Shown piece after piece: positions 1-11,452 of a DNA stretch of 64,000 bases. The notes under the pieces are model-generated. The model saw nothing but the letters and a program-made list of their open reading frames with translations, searched no databases and was not told the DNA's origin. Origin of the DNA: Papio anubis (Eukaryota > Chordata > Mammalia > Primates > Cercopithecidae); the NCBI RefSeq assembly GCF_008728515.1, contig NC_044996.1, forward strand, positions 105,425,467 to 105,489,466. Direction: 5' to 3'. The number at the start of each line of letters is the position of its first letter. Position 1 is the first letter of the stretch. A program made the position numbers and the translations under genes.

Positions 1-4
1 CTTG

Positions 5-327
5 GGCCAGGCACGGTGGCTCACGCCTATAATCCCAGCACTTTGGGAGGCTGAGATGGGCGGATCACCTGAGGTCAGGAGTTCGAGACCGGCCTGGATG
101 ACATGGCGAAACCCCATTTCTACTAAAAATACAAAAAAATTAGCCTGGCATGGCAGTGGGCGCCTGTAATCCCAGCTACTCGGGAGGCTGAGGCCGGAGA
201 ATAGCTTGAACCTGGGAGGCAGAGGTTGCAGTGAGCTGAGATCGAGATCGCACCAATGCACTACAGCCTGGGGGATAAGTGCGAAACTCCGTCTGAGAAA
301 AAAGTAAATAAATAAAATAAATAAAAG
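5..327 (+). mobile_element. Alu SINE (AluS-like)
   Basis: Starts GGCCAGGCACGGTGGCTCAC, shows both monomers and ends in a TAAATAAA-type tail. It is near full length with scattered mutations. Confidence 0.95.
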
Positions 328-1924
328 AATGTCTTGAACCGCAAGAAGAGGAAAGGAAGTGGAACCTCACACCTGAGGGGAGGACAGAAAGGTCAGGAGG
401 GTTGTGATTCCCCGCCTCCCAAAAAGATCCCCTCAGTGCTACCCTGAAAGTCACTTTCCTGAAAGGGGGCGGTCCTTGCTTTGGGGGAAGAGACAATTTC
501 AGTTGTATTATCTCAGTCTTTCAGAAAGATTTCTCTGTGCCTGTGTGTGTTAGAGAGAAGGGGGGGGGGGAAGGAAAAGGGGTGAGGGAGGGAGCGGGGA
601 GAAAGAGAAAGAGTGTGAGCATAGTGTACTTCCTGGGAACCTATCTCTCCAATAGTAGTTCTAGGAAGTCTCATGCCAGAGGGCAGTAGTGCTGGTTTCT
701 GCCTATGATGGTGCCCTTGGACGTCAGAAAGAGGAGGGAAGCCTCAGGGATTGGCAGAGACATTTGAGAATTTCAGAAGCTGAAATCCAGAGAGGGTGAG
801 CAACTTGCCCAAGGTCACACACCAAGAGAGCCAGCATTAGAAAGGGGATCAAGCGTCCCCTCCGTGGTTTTTCCATGATTGTGTACCACCCTTTCACTTT
901 ACAAAGAGCCTAGTGTTGCCACCAAAATAGCTGAATTACCTCATTTTTGAAAGGCGTTATGAATTCACTTCTATTATGTGGAATGGGGCAGAGATGTTGT
1001 GAGCAGGCATGACATTATAATTCATGTTCCACTTCTTCTATTTATCTTTGCTGGGTTTTGTGTATCTTTGGAAGCAGCCTTAAATCATTATTGGAACAAA
1101 GTAGGGAGAAAAATAATAATATGTAATTACAAATGAGGAATAGACCGTATGATCCTATTAATTGCCTTCCCTGCAATCTTTATTTTTGGTATTTTCAGAA
1201 TAATTAAAGGCTTAGGTCTCGATTGGTGGAGGTGGTGGGTTAGCACTGAACTCTAAACAGTAACATCACCTACTCCAGGAATGGCCCAGTGCGATCTGAC
1301 ACCTGGGACGCTTTCAGGGCAACACCAAGGGCAGTGCTCCAGTCTGTATTTACTTTCTTCTGAGGAGAAACTCTGGCAGCAGCTGGAAAATAAACCCCAA
1401 AGCAAGGAAGAAGCCGAAAAGAAGAAATACTCAAATACGAGGCGCATTAATCATCGGCGTCAGATCTAGAGCAGAGGACAATGGTTGGTTTGAAGAAAGA
1501 CTGAACCTAAATTATCTTGGAGACTGATCTTCTCTCCTCCGCGTTCCCTGTGCCTGCAAGCAGGGGTCCCGGTGCAGCCACTGGCATGGAACCGACGGGG
1601 GCATCCACTGGCTGACCAGCATGCTTTGTCAGAGGACAGGTTAGAGATGACCACCTTCTGTCAGTGGATCATCCATAGCTTCTGCTTAGGAAGCTACAGA
1701 AGAGAAAAGGCCTCTCACGGGGACCTGCAGGACAAATTCATTGCCCATCGTGTCCTCAGGGGACATCATTTGCATGCCAGGGTGCAGTAAGGCCACTGCT
1801 TTCAGATCCCAATGAAGCACCCAATTAGCACGAACTTGTGCAATTGGCAGAGTAATGAAGCTGACCACAGGTGCCTGGAAAGTCTGAAATTTAGTTGCCA
1901 GTGTTACACCGTGATGGCATGAAT
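328..1924. other. Intergenic stretch, no gene seen
   Basis: Apart from a G-run at 560-570 and the MIR fragment at about 775-870, nothing is recognised. Short open frames on both strands lack start context, family resemblance or splice support. Confidence 0.5.
775..870 (-). mobile_element. MIR fragment
   Basis: GAGAGGGTGAGCAACTTGCCCAAGGTCACAC-type core, the reverse complement of the MIR consensus around the tRNA-unrelated core region. Confidence 0.6.
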
Positions 1925-2455
1925 AAGTCTGGGCTTTGGGAATGGGCAGTGAGCGTCCAGGCAAGCAGGCAAATTAATTATCCTCTAAGCCTCAGTTTCC
2001 CCATCTGTGAAATGGGGATAATAGTACCTTTATTTTTTTTTTTTTTTTTTTTGAGACGGAGTCTCGCTCTGTCGCCCAGGCTGGAGTGCAGTGGCGGATC
2101 TCAGCTCACTGCAAGCTCCGCCTCCCGGGTTCACGCCATTCTCCGGCCTCAGCCTCCCGAGTAGCTGGGACTACAGGTGCCCGCCACCTCACCCGGCTAT
2201 TTTTTGTATTTCTTAGTAGAGACGGGGTTTCACCGTGTTAGCCAGGATGGTCTCGATCTCCTGACCTCGTGATCCGCCCATCTCAGCCTCCCAAAGTGCT
2301 GGGATTACAGGCTTGAGCCACCGCGCCCGGCCAATAGTACCTTTATTATAGGACAGTTTTCTATATGACATGAGATTATTAATGTGTATAAAGTGTTTAG
2401 AACTGTGCCTGGCAGAGAGAAAGCCCTTAATAAATTCTAGCTATTGTTCTTCTAG
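1925..2455 (+). mobile_element. MIR split by the AluY at 2,033-2,332
   Basis: CCTCAGTTTCCCCATCTGTG, TAATAGTACCTTTAT, then TAGAACTGTGCCTGGCA and TTAATAAATTCTAGCTATT follow the MIR consensus in order, interrupted by the Alu. The 5' limit is approximate. Confidence 0.75.
2033..2332 (-). mobile_element. AluY-type SINE inside a MIR, intact target-site duplication
   Basis: A T-run followed by GAGACGGAGTCTCGCTCTGT and ending GCGCCCGGCC. The flanks AATAGTACCTTTA at 2,020-2,032 and 2,333-2,345 are identical 13-base duplications. The sequence GATCTCCTGACCTCGTGAT fits the Y subfamily. Confidence 0.95.
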
Positions 2456-2769
2456 GAGCTGAAGAATGTTAGTGACTCTCTTTTCCTCAAATCCCAACAG
2501 CTCTTCTGCTTCAGAAGAGCTGTGTGATGAGTTCTTCCCATGTTACCCCTTCGTGAACTACCTTTTCCCATGGTAAGGGCAAGAGTAGTCTTTATGGAAG
2601 CTCAAAACAGGGAAAAATGTCGCCCAGGAATATGAAAGGACAAGGTAGCCTATAATCTCGCCAGACATTGAGCCATAATTTAGTATTGGTGGAGGTACAG
2701 GTATTTTTCAAACAATCTATTTGTTCTGGGGAGGAAGTCCTTCCGTTGAACTTCTTGGCCCCACGCTTT

Positions 2770-3075
2770 TTATTTATTTATTTATTTATTTGAGACACAG
2801 TCTCACTCTCTCACGCAGCCTGGAGTGCAGTGGTGGGATCTCGGCTCACTACAGTCTCTGCCTCCTGGGTTCAAGCCATTCTTGTGCCTTAGCCTCCTGA
2901 ATAGCTGGGATCACAGGCGTGCACCCCCACACCCAGCTAATTTTTTAATTTTTAGTAGAGATGAGGTTTTGCCAAGTTGGCCAGGCTGGTCTCGAACTCC
3001 TGACCTCAAGAGATCCGCCTACTTCCACCTCCCAAAGTGCTGGGATTACAGGCATGAGCCACCGAGCCCGGGCCG
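2770..3075 (-). mobile_element. Alu SINE (S/J-like)
   Basis: Starts with a TTTA-repeat tail, then GAGACACAGTCTCACTCTC, and ends CCACCGAGCCCGGGCC. Imperfect flanks (CCCCACGCTTTT / CCCCACACTTTT) look like the target-site duplication. Confidence 0.93.
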
Positions 3076-3354
3076 ACCCCACACTTTTTCAAGGCTTACC
3101 TGGAAGGAAGGCAACTCTTCATTCAGATGATCAATTCTTAGGTTTCCATGGTGAACACAACAGATGAGCTGAGGCCTGCTGATCCCAGAAAGAAAGAAAC
3201 TCCTTTTATGATACTTACTGCAGTTGGCGAGTTACCAGGATGGACCCAGAAGGATGCGATTGCAGAAGCTATGTAGGATCTGATCCCAGAAATAGTTTAA
3301 GGTTTGGGGAAACAGTGCATATGCATGACAGACAAACAATATACCCTATGGGAA

Positions 3355-3580
3355 AGGGCCTAGGTTTGGAGTCAGGTAGAATCCCTGTAGCCACACTCTG
3401 CTAGATTAGCCATGTGTTTGGTGGGACATCTCTAAGGGCTTCAGTTTCCTCAACTGTAAAATAGTGAATAGTAATACCTAAGCCATAGGGTTATTTTGGG
3501 GTGTGAGTGAGATAACTTGGAAAAGTACCTGATAAAGTAACTGAAACGAACAAAGGTCCTTAATAAACAGTGGCTATTTT
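3355..3580 (+). mobile_element. MIR
   Basis: GGCTTCAGTTTCCTCAACTG, AATAGTAATACCTA and AATAAACAGTGGCTATT follow the MIR core and 3' part. Confidence 0.7.
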
Positions 3581-4203
3581 AATCACATAGGAATTATTCA
3601 TTGTTAAAAGACTTGCTTTGCTATCAAAAGCAGCGTAGGGACAGAGTTACTGTTACAGGTCAAATGGCATGGAATTCAGAAAACTCCAATTGCCCAGGGT
3701 CAGCTGTGAGAAGAACCTACACTTCTGGTTTCTCAGGATCTCAAGGAGAAAGACAGTCTAAATCTTCTGCCACTAAGGACCAAATGATTGGCAATAGGCA
3801 AAGTACTCTGAGAAGACTCTGGTTTGGGTTTTGTCTTGCTTTTGGCTTTCTCATCTCCTGGGGATGATATTCTGCAGGACTTAGTTAAGGATAGGACTCC
3901 CAAGGCCTCCCTATCAGCATGCACACCAGGTCACTTGGCTTCTCCAGCAGAAACAGACCTGTACACAGGTCTTCCATACTCCCACGGGCCTCCCCAAAAG
4001 ACAGTGGCTCCCCCAGCCTCATGCTTCACTTTCCTAATTTCTTCTGCCCCAATCCTCACCAGAACTACAGAGCCACTCCCCACCAGTCCAGGTATCCCCT
4101 TTCCTATAGCACCCTCCCCACAACTGTCTTGTTCTCTTGAACCTGGTTTCTTCTCTGGCCAGGATATAGAATACTGATTCAGTTAGCAAAAATGTATTAA
4201 GTG

Positions 4204-4500
4204 GTCAGCTGCGGTGGCTCACGCACTTTGGGAGGCTGAGGTGGGCAGATCACCTGAGGCCAGGAGTTCAAGACCAGCCTGGCCAACATGGTGAAACTCC
4301 GTCTCTACTAAAAATACAAAAAGTAGCCAGGCTTGGTGGCGCTCGCCTGTAATCCCAGCTACTCAGGAGGCCGAGGCAGCAGAATCACTTGAACCCGGTA
4401 GCAGAGGTTGCAGTGAGCCGAGATCGCGCCACTACACTCCAGCCTGGGTGAGAGAGTGAGACTCTTATCTCAAAAAAAAAAAAAAAAAAAAGTAAAAAAA
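4204..4500 (+). mobile_element. Alu SINE with small 5' deletion
   Basis: GCTGCGGTGGCTCACGCACTTTGGGAGG lacks the usual TGTAATCCCA segment; the remainder, the second monomer and the A tail (about 4,472-4,491) are present. Confidence 0.93.
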
Positions 4501-4544
4501 GTATTAGGCATGCAATACTTCATTTATTATCAGATTATTATTTT

Positions 4545-5465
4545 TTTCCATCAATACGTGCTGAGCACCATGCTACACACTGGGAGGATACAGCCAGAAA
4601 CAAAATTCTGAGAACATTATGGATATATGTACATTGCTGGACATTGATGCAAGCTTAGCACCTGGTGATGGTACACCGTACCGTTATGGACGATACAGTC
4701 TTGCTGAGGGAGATGACCTCCCAGGGACCAACCTGCAGAGCCTATTCAGGAGCTGATAGCAGGCCTGTGTGGTTGGCCTTCAGAGGGTGAGCTAGACAGT
4801 GACAAGCAATGAAGTGGCCTTGTTAAGGCATTTAGATTTTGTTCTAAGTGCAGTGGGAACTAGTGGGGTAGTAATATTCAACACTTTTTTTTTTTTTTTT
4901 GAGACATGGTCTCCCTCTGTCACCCAGGCTGGAGTGCAACGGTGCAATCATGGCTCACTGCAGTCTGGACCTTCCAGGCTTAAGCAATCCTCCCACCTCA
5001 GCCTCCTGAGTAGCTGGGACTACAGGCGTGCACCACCACGCTTGGCTAGGGTTTTTTTTTTTTTTTTTTTTTTTTAAGTGGAGATGAGTGAGGTCTTGAT
5101 CTTGTCTCAAAATAAATACATAAATAAAAATAAAAGATCTTTCTAGCTGCCACGTTGCAGGTAGACTGGAGGATAGCAAGAGTGGCAGCACAGAGATTGC
5201 TAGAATAATCATTCTGTGTAATAATCCAGGCCCAAGATGGTGGCCTGGCCTCAGGTGGCTGTAGGAAAATGGGAAGTAGCAGGCTTACTGGATGGACTAT
5301 TTGGAAGTAGAATAGGTTAGCTTTGCCAGTGGACTGGAGGAAGGTGAGGGGGAGATGAATGAGAATGGGTCAAGAATGGCCCCCTAGGATTCTGCTTTAA
5401 GCACCAGAGTGGGTGAGCCATTTTCTGTGATGGGGAAGGGAGTTAGAGCAAAGAGCAGGTTCTAA
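4545..5465 (+). mobile_element. Ancient interspersed repeat, split by an Alu
   Basis: GCTGAGCACCATGCTACACACTGGG, later GTTCTAAGTGCAGTGGGA and AATAATCCAGGCCCAAGATG are phrases of an old, widely dispersed mammalian repeat whose name I cannot assign with confidence (L2-clade is a guess). Related text continues at about 6,340-6,590. Confidence 0.4.
4885..5115 (-). mobile_element. Alu SINE fragment (AluJ-like)
   Basis: T-run, GAGACATGGTCTCCCTCTGT, CAGCCTCCTGAGTAGCTGGG, then a long T-run and GTGGAGATGAG before the match is lost. It is diverged and truncated. Confidence 0.85.
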
Positions 5466-5594
5466 GGAAAAAGCTCTTCTCTATCTAAGAGACATTTGTC
5501 CTGCTCACCACTGTTTCCCTAGCACCCGTACAAGGCCTGGCATTTATTAAATGCCCCCAAATACTTGTAAATTAATTCCTCTTTTAAGAATTCA

Positions 5595-5898
5595 GGCCGG
5601 GCGCGGTGGCTCAAGCCTGTAATCCCAGCACTTTGGGAGGCCGAGGCGGGTGGATCACAAGGTCAGGAGATCGAGACCATCCTGGCTAACATGGTGAAAC
5701 CCCGTCTCTACTAAAAATACAAAAAACTAGCCGGGCGTGGTGGCGGGCGCCTGTAGTCCCAGCTACTCGGAGGCTGAGGCGGGAGAATGGCGTGAACCCG
5801 GGAGGCGGAGCTTGCAGTGAGCCGAGATGGCGCCACTGCACTCCAGCCTGGGCGACACAGCGAGACTCCGTCTCAAAAAAAAAAAAAAAAAAAAAAAA
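5595..5898 (+). mobile_element. AluY SINE, full length
   Basis: GGCCGGGCGCGGTGGCTCAA, ATCACAAGGTCAGGAGATCG and CCATCCTGGCTAACATGG are AluY features. The flanking AAGAATTCA is duplicated after the A tail. Low divergence suggests a fairly recent insertion. Confidence 0.95.
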
Positions 5899-5911
5899 AG
5901 AATTCAGTTGT

Positions 5912-5996
5912 GGTTGGGTGCGGTGCTATACTTGTAATCCCAGAACTTTAGGAGGCAGAGGCGGGTAGAATACTTGAGGTCAGGAGTTCGAGACAC
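5912..5996 (+). mobile_element. Alu left-end fragment
   Basis: GGGTGCGGTGCTATACTTGTAATCCCAG-type start to GTTCGAGAC, then the match stops at 5,996. It adjoins a MIR. Confidence 0.8.
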
Positions 5997-5997
5997 A

Positions 5998-6245
5998 TGC
6001 CACAAGGCAGTGTGGCAAAGTGATTAGGACGATGGACTCTGAAGATAGGACTGCCTGGATTTGAATCCTAGCACCACCATTTTCTAGGAATGTTCAGTAA
6101 CTTCTCTGATAGTTTCCTCATCTGGAAAAAATGTACATAATAACTCTGCCTACCTTATAGGGCAGTTGTAAGGATTAATAGTTAATTTATAGAAAGCACA
6201 TTGAAGAGAACTTGAACCTAACAGGTGTGATGTAAATGCTTGCTA
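5998..6245 (+). mobile_element. MIR, near full length
   Basis: GTGTGGCAAAGTGATTAGGA, GACTCTGAAGATAGGACTGC, CTGGATTTGAATCCTAGC and TAGTTTCCTCATCTGG follow the MIR consensus from its tRNA-derived head to its tail. Confidence 0.85.
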
Positions 6246-6339
6246 TTGTTACTAAGCTGAATGTAGATGCCAAGTTGAGATACCAAGTTTGAAGTTTGAT
6301 ATGGGGATTTGGAACTAGGAAAAAAAAAAACAAAAAACA

Positions 6340-6800
6340 AAAACAAATGTAAGAGTCATCAACAAGTAGGTGGTATTTAAAGCCATAAACCTGGATGAGA
6401 TTGGTGGGGAGGAGGGGGAGGATCCAGGCCCAAGGCAACTGGTAGAGCATAGAAAAGCCCACAAAGAAATTGAAAGAGGTTCTCAGCTAGGATGAAAACC
6501 CTGTGAGCAAGCAGCTCAAGGGAGCAGTGGTCAAGGCGTGTTAAATGCTTCTGGGAGGCCAAGGAAGGCAACGACTGAAAAACAATGCCACGCCCCCACT
6601 CCTGGCAACAAGGTAGTAACCGATGATGTTGAGCACTTTCTGCAGAATGGCCAGGGAGGATGGAGGGGCTGAGGAGTGAGATAAATGACCATGTGTCTAT
6701 ACAGTGAAATTCCACCAGGCTGGAAATTGACAAGGCCCATCTACATGTGCTGGTAGAAAAGTAAGATATAGAGATAAGTTTCATAGGTGAGGTACAGAAC
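6340..6800 (+). mobile_element. Ancient interspersed repeat fragment (family not assigned)
   Basis: GGTGGTATTTAAAGCCATAAACCTGGATGAG and GTGTTAAATGCTTCTGGGAGGCCAAG-type phrases match the same old repeat as at 4,545-5,465. Confidence 0.35.
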
Positions 6801-6879
6801 AGATTGTGCAGTGTTTTCCCATTTCTGAAAATAGACCAGAGGACACACATGTGTACAAAGAAAATGGAGGGAAGGGGGC

Positions 6880-7145
6880 ACTCCCCAGCAGTGTTGGAAA
6901 TCTAATGCACACACAAATATGTGTCTGTATTCCCCCCTACTTTGTTTTTACACAAACTGTAGCAGACGGTACACACTGTAGACCTTGGGGGTCTTTCCAT
7001 ATCAATACACAGAGCAGATCTTCTTTATTATTTTAACAGCTACAGAATATTCCATTGTATGCATGTGCCATCAATGTCACTGCTGGCTCTTTAGGTTGTT
7101 TATAATCCTATGCTGTTATAAACAAAGCTGCACTTATCCCAGTGT
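6880..7145 (+). mobile_element. Probable old LINE fragment
   Basis: CTACAGAATATTCCATTGTATG and GGTTGTTTATAATCCTATGC resemble a phrase common in old LINE-derived repeats. The family assignment is uncertain. Confidence 0.4.
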
Positions 7146-7581
7146 CTTAAAACAACTTCAAGACTAGCTGATTTTTAGAGTGAACTTGAGGTAAGCCCGC
7201 AGAAATTCCACATGGATGGAGACACCTCTTTCAAGAAGTCCAGCTGGGAAACAGATAAATAGGGAACCAGCAAAGGAGATATGAAGTTAAGAAGGGCCAT
7301 TCTGAAGATGGGGGATGCTTCAAGCAAAAAAGCGTAACAGGGGGCCTTTCAAGAAAGGGTATGGGGGTGAGGCTGGAGGCACCCAGGAAAAACCTCTAAC
7401 AAGGTGATATTTTAGCAGGTGTGAAACGATGACTTAAAACAGTGTGAGATCCTATGTTGGGTGCTGCGGGAACATCAAGATGGATGGACAGACACTGGCC
7501 TTCCGGAAGGTTCAACTCCAGCAGGGAAGCTGGGCTGTTAAACAAATTGGCTGCAATATTGTTAGAAAGTAGTTGATTCTT

Positions 7582-7874
7582 GGCCGGGCGCGGTGGCTCA
7601 CGCCTGTAATCCTAGCACTTTGGGAGGCCCAGGCCGGTGGATCACCTGAGGTCAGGAGTTCGAGACCAGCCTGACCAACATGGTGAAACCTGGTCTCTAT
7701 TAAAAATACAAAAAAATTAGCTGGGCGTAGTGGCGGAAGCCTGTAATCCCAGCTACTTGGGAGGTTGAGGCAGGAGAATCACTTGAACCTGGGAGGTGGA
7801 GGTTGCAGTGCGCTGAGATCACGCCATTGCACTCCAGCCTGGGAGACAGAGACTAAAAAAAAAAAAAAAAAAAA
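7582..7874 (+). mobile_element. Alu SINE (AluS-like)
   Basis: GGCCGGGCGCGGTGGCTCAC start, TCACCTGAGGTCAGGAGTTC, both monomers, A tail to 7,874. GTTGATTCT flanks both ends as the target-site duplication. Confidence 0.95.
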
Positions 7875-8479
7875 GGTTGATTCTCTTAGAGGTACAGGAT
7901 CTACAAACTTCCCACTGTGGTCCCTGCTGGTGAAGTCTGCTCAGAGTTCCAAGAAGTTCCCTGAGTTCCTCATAAGACAGGAAGCTGGGGGAGAGAAGCA
8001 TATTTTGCCTGAAATGTTAAGATTTTTTTCCCCATGGGGATTCAATGACATGCATGCCCTGGAAGGTTTCAAAAATTGGAAATAAATAAGTAAAAATCCC
8101 AAGAAGAATTTATATTCCTGATGGCTATGCTGATGGTCTTGTAAATTGTATATTTAATCAAAGGCACTCAAATGTCTTTTTTTTTAAACTATTGAAGAGC
8201 TATTTAAATGTCAACATAAGTGATTCCCTCCCAAATAGTGCTGTTTATACATTACTTCCCCTAATAGACCATAATGATTCATAAGGAGGCATTTCTCGCC
8301 TCTAAATTGTAGGCCTATTGAAATATAAATTAAGATGATAAATAATTTGACCTTACCTGAGAGTACTAAGTATTTACATGTGTCAAATACGAAATTACCC
8401 TGAACATCATGGTCCCTAAAAAGGCAGCCTTCCTCTCCCAGGTGAATTCACTAGATGAAACGGGTTTATAAATTTCTCT
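7875..8479. other. AT-rich spacer before the CpG domain, no gene seen
   Basis: The sequence is AT-rich with several TATTTAA/TTAAAT phrases and no recognised repeat after the Alu. The change to CpG-dense sequence near 8,480 is abrupt. Confidence 0.4.
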
Positions 8480-11446
8480 TAGAGTGTGGAGGGAGAGGGG
8501 AACACACAAAAGAACCGGCCCGGGGACCCGTCCCCGCCCTCCAGCCTTCCCAGGAGGCCCGGGGGACCGCGGAACCCACTCCCCGGCGGGGAGAGGCGGG
8601 TGCAGACCGCCCCCGCGCGCTTCCCGCGCTCCCCTCTCCCCCTCCTTCCGCGACGCCGCTGGAGTTTCAAAACATGGAGTTTCCACAAGGAACTTTGCCA
8701 GGCCGAGCTCGCAGCCTTCCCGGGCTCCCCGCAGCGGGATTCGCCGAGTCGGCGGCGCCGCGCGGCCTCCCCGCCCCCCACGCCCTCCGGGGAGCCGATG
8801 ACCCGGAGGCCTCGGGCAGCTCCGCAAAACCGCTCGGTGGCTGTAGAACCCGGGGAGGCGCGGGGACTCCGGGGTTCTGCACCCCCGCCGACCCCGCCCG
8901 GGCCCCGGAGGGTGGCAGCCTGGCGCCCTCCGCGGGGTCCGCGCCGAGTCCGTCCGCTGGCTCTGTTTGCTTGGCTCCGCCGCCCAGGGCCGGGGCCGAG
9001 GAGCGGGGGTAGCCGGCCGTGGCGAGCGAGGCTGGGTGCCTGGGCAGCCGGCTCTGGAGTTTTGTTTTGAAGCCTGGCGTGGGGGAGGGGCAGCACCTTG
9101 TCAAGGAGAAATTTCCTGTTCGCAAGACTCCGCTTGCAGAGTTTCTCTCCTGCCCTTGACCTGACAAGTGGATCTCGACTGCGCGAGTCCCCGAGAGTCG
9201 AGCCAGCCGCGCCAGGAGCGCGCGGGGGTGGGGACACCCGCGCCGTGGCGCCGAGGCCCGGGGAGCCCGGCTGAGCGGGGCCGACGCCTGCCCTCCCGGT
9301 TCCCGGGCGCACCCGGGAGCGCAGAGCCGAGCGGTGACTAATCTGCGGCTCCGGGCCTCTTGGCGCGCAGCCCGGGCTCGCCTCCCGCCCCCTCGTCTCT
9401 CCTCCCTACCGCCCTCCCAGCCCCACCGCGCAGCGCTCCGCCGAGCGAATCGTGCGGGCCAGCGCCGCCGCCGCGTTCCCGGGAGTGTGGGAAGCGGGTC
9501 GAGGCGGGTGGCTCGGGAGCCGTCTCCAGTCGGCCTCCTTCGACCCGGGACCGAATGTGCATGTGTTAGCTTTCCCTTAAGCACTTTGATCGGCGTTTTC
9601 TCCTCGCAGCCGAGGAGCCAGAGCGAACCGGGGCTTTTAACCCCCTGCGTGCCGGCCCCATCGTGGGCTCAGGGAGGAGGGTGCCGCTGGGAGATTGGTC
9701 GATACGGGCTGCGATCAGTTTGGTTTAGCAAGCCTGAGCCAGGAGGAGCCCGGCGGGATCCTAGGAGCTTGCCCAAGCGCGGGACGCTCTCCTGTGGAGA
9801 GCAGGCAGCTGAGGCCCGAGGTGGCTAGTTAATGTTCAAGCCCTCCCAGGGGCAGCGCCGTAACTCGACCTGCCTGGCCAGGCTAGGTGAGGGCTGGAAA
9901 GGCCGGGCGGGCGGAGGGGCCCAGGAGGCCGTGGCGGGACCAGCCTTCACGCACCCGGTTCGTTGGCGCGTGGATGGCTCCTAACCCGGATGGGGGGGCC
10001 TTGCGCTCGCCCAGCGGACTCGGCTCTGGCCGCCGCTCCCTCCCCTGGCCCAGGCCTCGCCTGGGAGTTAATGATTGATTTACTGGCTCCGCGCGGCCGG
10101 CGCCCTCCCAGCTATTTGTCCAAGCTGAGGAGTTGCTGGCGAGCAGCGCAGAGGCCAAGAGAGCGGGGGTCGCCGGGGAAGGGAAGCCACGCTGCCGACG
10201 GGAAGGAGAGGCCACTAGCTTAGCTCCCACTTGGCGGCTCTAGCTGTGTCGGGGCGAACCCTCAGGAAGCCGGGCCCGGGCGAAGGGAGCATTGGGAAGC
10301 TCCACATGTAAATGGGTTGGCAGCTGGCGATTAGGCCGCCCGATTTTATGAGTCATAAAGGGCCGCCCGCCTGGCCCTCAACCTGCTCGCTGTGGATCCG
10401 GCGCGCTTGAGGCCCAAGTGGTGGACCATTCCGGCCGCGCAGAGGGTCATGCTTCGGGGGGCCCAGGCCGCCGAAGGAGTTGCGAAGGACTTTCTCTCCT
10501 TTCTTGTAGAAGGCAACACCAACACCCTAAATCAAACCGCTCCAACAACCGAACGCTCCACACAGACACATCAATAAGGATTTCGCCTCCCGCGTACGAA
10601 CGCACAGAAACACTTGTCCTATTTTTATGCAAATGACACCACACAAATAGATCTCGCATGCCCGGGAGAGGGGCGGGAGGAGGAGGGGAGCCGCCGCCCC
10701 AGCCGGGGGGCTGTGAGAGGGGAGGGACGCCAAACCCGCACCCCAGGGCCCGCGCCGGCTCCGGCGCAGCGGGGCTGACACTGGCCAGGCGGCCCGCCCC
10801 GCGGGCAGTGGCTCCCTGCCAGCGCCGCCAAGTCGGCCGCGTCCCCAGGCTGCCTGCAGAGGCGGATTAGGGAAGGAGCGAAGCGAGCCTGTGACTAATC
10901 GCGGGGCCTCGGACCGGAGCACCAAGGCCATGTGCGACTGACAGGACCGACACTAGCAGAGGACACGGCGACGCCTCGCTTAATTGCAGGCTTAAAAAAA
11001 TGCCGCCTGAGCAGCTCTGGCGCGGAGAGCCACGGCTTGCGCGTCGAGCTAGGGAGCGCGCGCGGGGGGGGAGAGCGGGGGTTTCTGCTCTCTCGCCCCG
11101 AGGATGGAACGTTTGGCGTCTCCTGGACCGAGGGACCTGGCCCTCGCGTCCCCGACTCTGCTGGGTCGCCCCGCCCCGCGTGCCGAGCAAGTGTGGCTGA
11201 GCCCGCCAGGAGACTACCATCCAGCCTCCAGGGCTGTTTCTGACCCGACCCTTTCCCCGTAAAGCCGACGTTTCCCCGCTTTCGCCCTAGATCCTATACA
11301 GGAGGGGGCTGCGCAGTTGGGGGTGACAGATTCCAACAAATCCTTAAAATAAAAACCGCACGCACGAAAGAAACACTTTCTCTTCCCTCCCCTTCCTTCT
11401 TCACCGACTGATACAAAGCCCCGAATGACCAAAGGGAAAAAGAGAG

Positions 11447-11452
11447 GTAAGT
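11447..11452 (+). other. Strong splice donor in the upstream CpG domain
   Basis: GAGAG|GTAAGT at 11,446/11,447 matches the donor consensus at nearly every position. It could end an alternative upstream first exon joined to BCOR exon 2 (acceptor 40,393) or belong to an unannotated non-coding RNA. No transcript evidence is available here. Confidence 0.3.

Noticed and set aside
7517..7533. CTCF-like sequence CCAGCAGGGAAGCTGGG
   Set aside because: It matches only part of the CTCF core and misses key G positions. No other strong CTCF-like site was found by eye.
8479..9584. Open frames of 190-305 codons on both strands in the upstream CpG domain
   Set aside because: Same compositional cause. No family resemblance, no consistent codon use, and the frames overlap one another.
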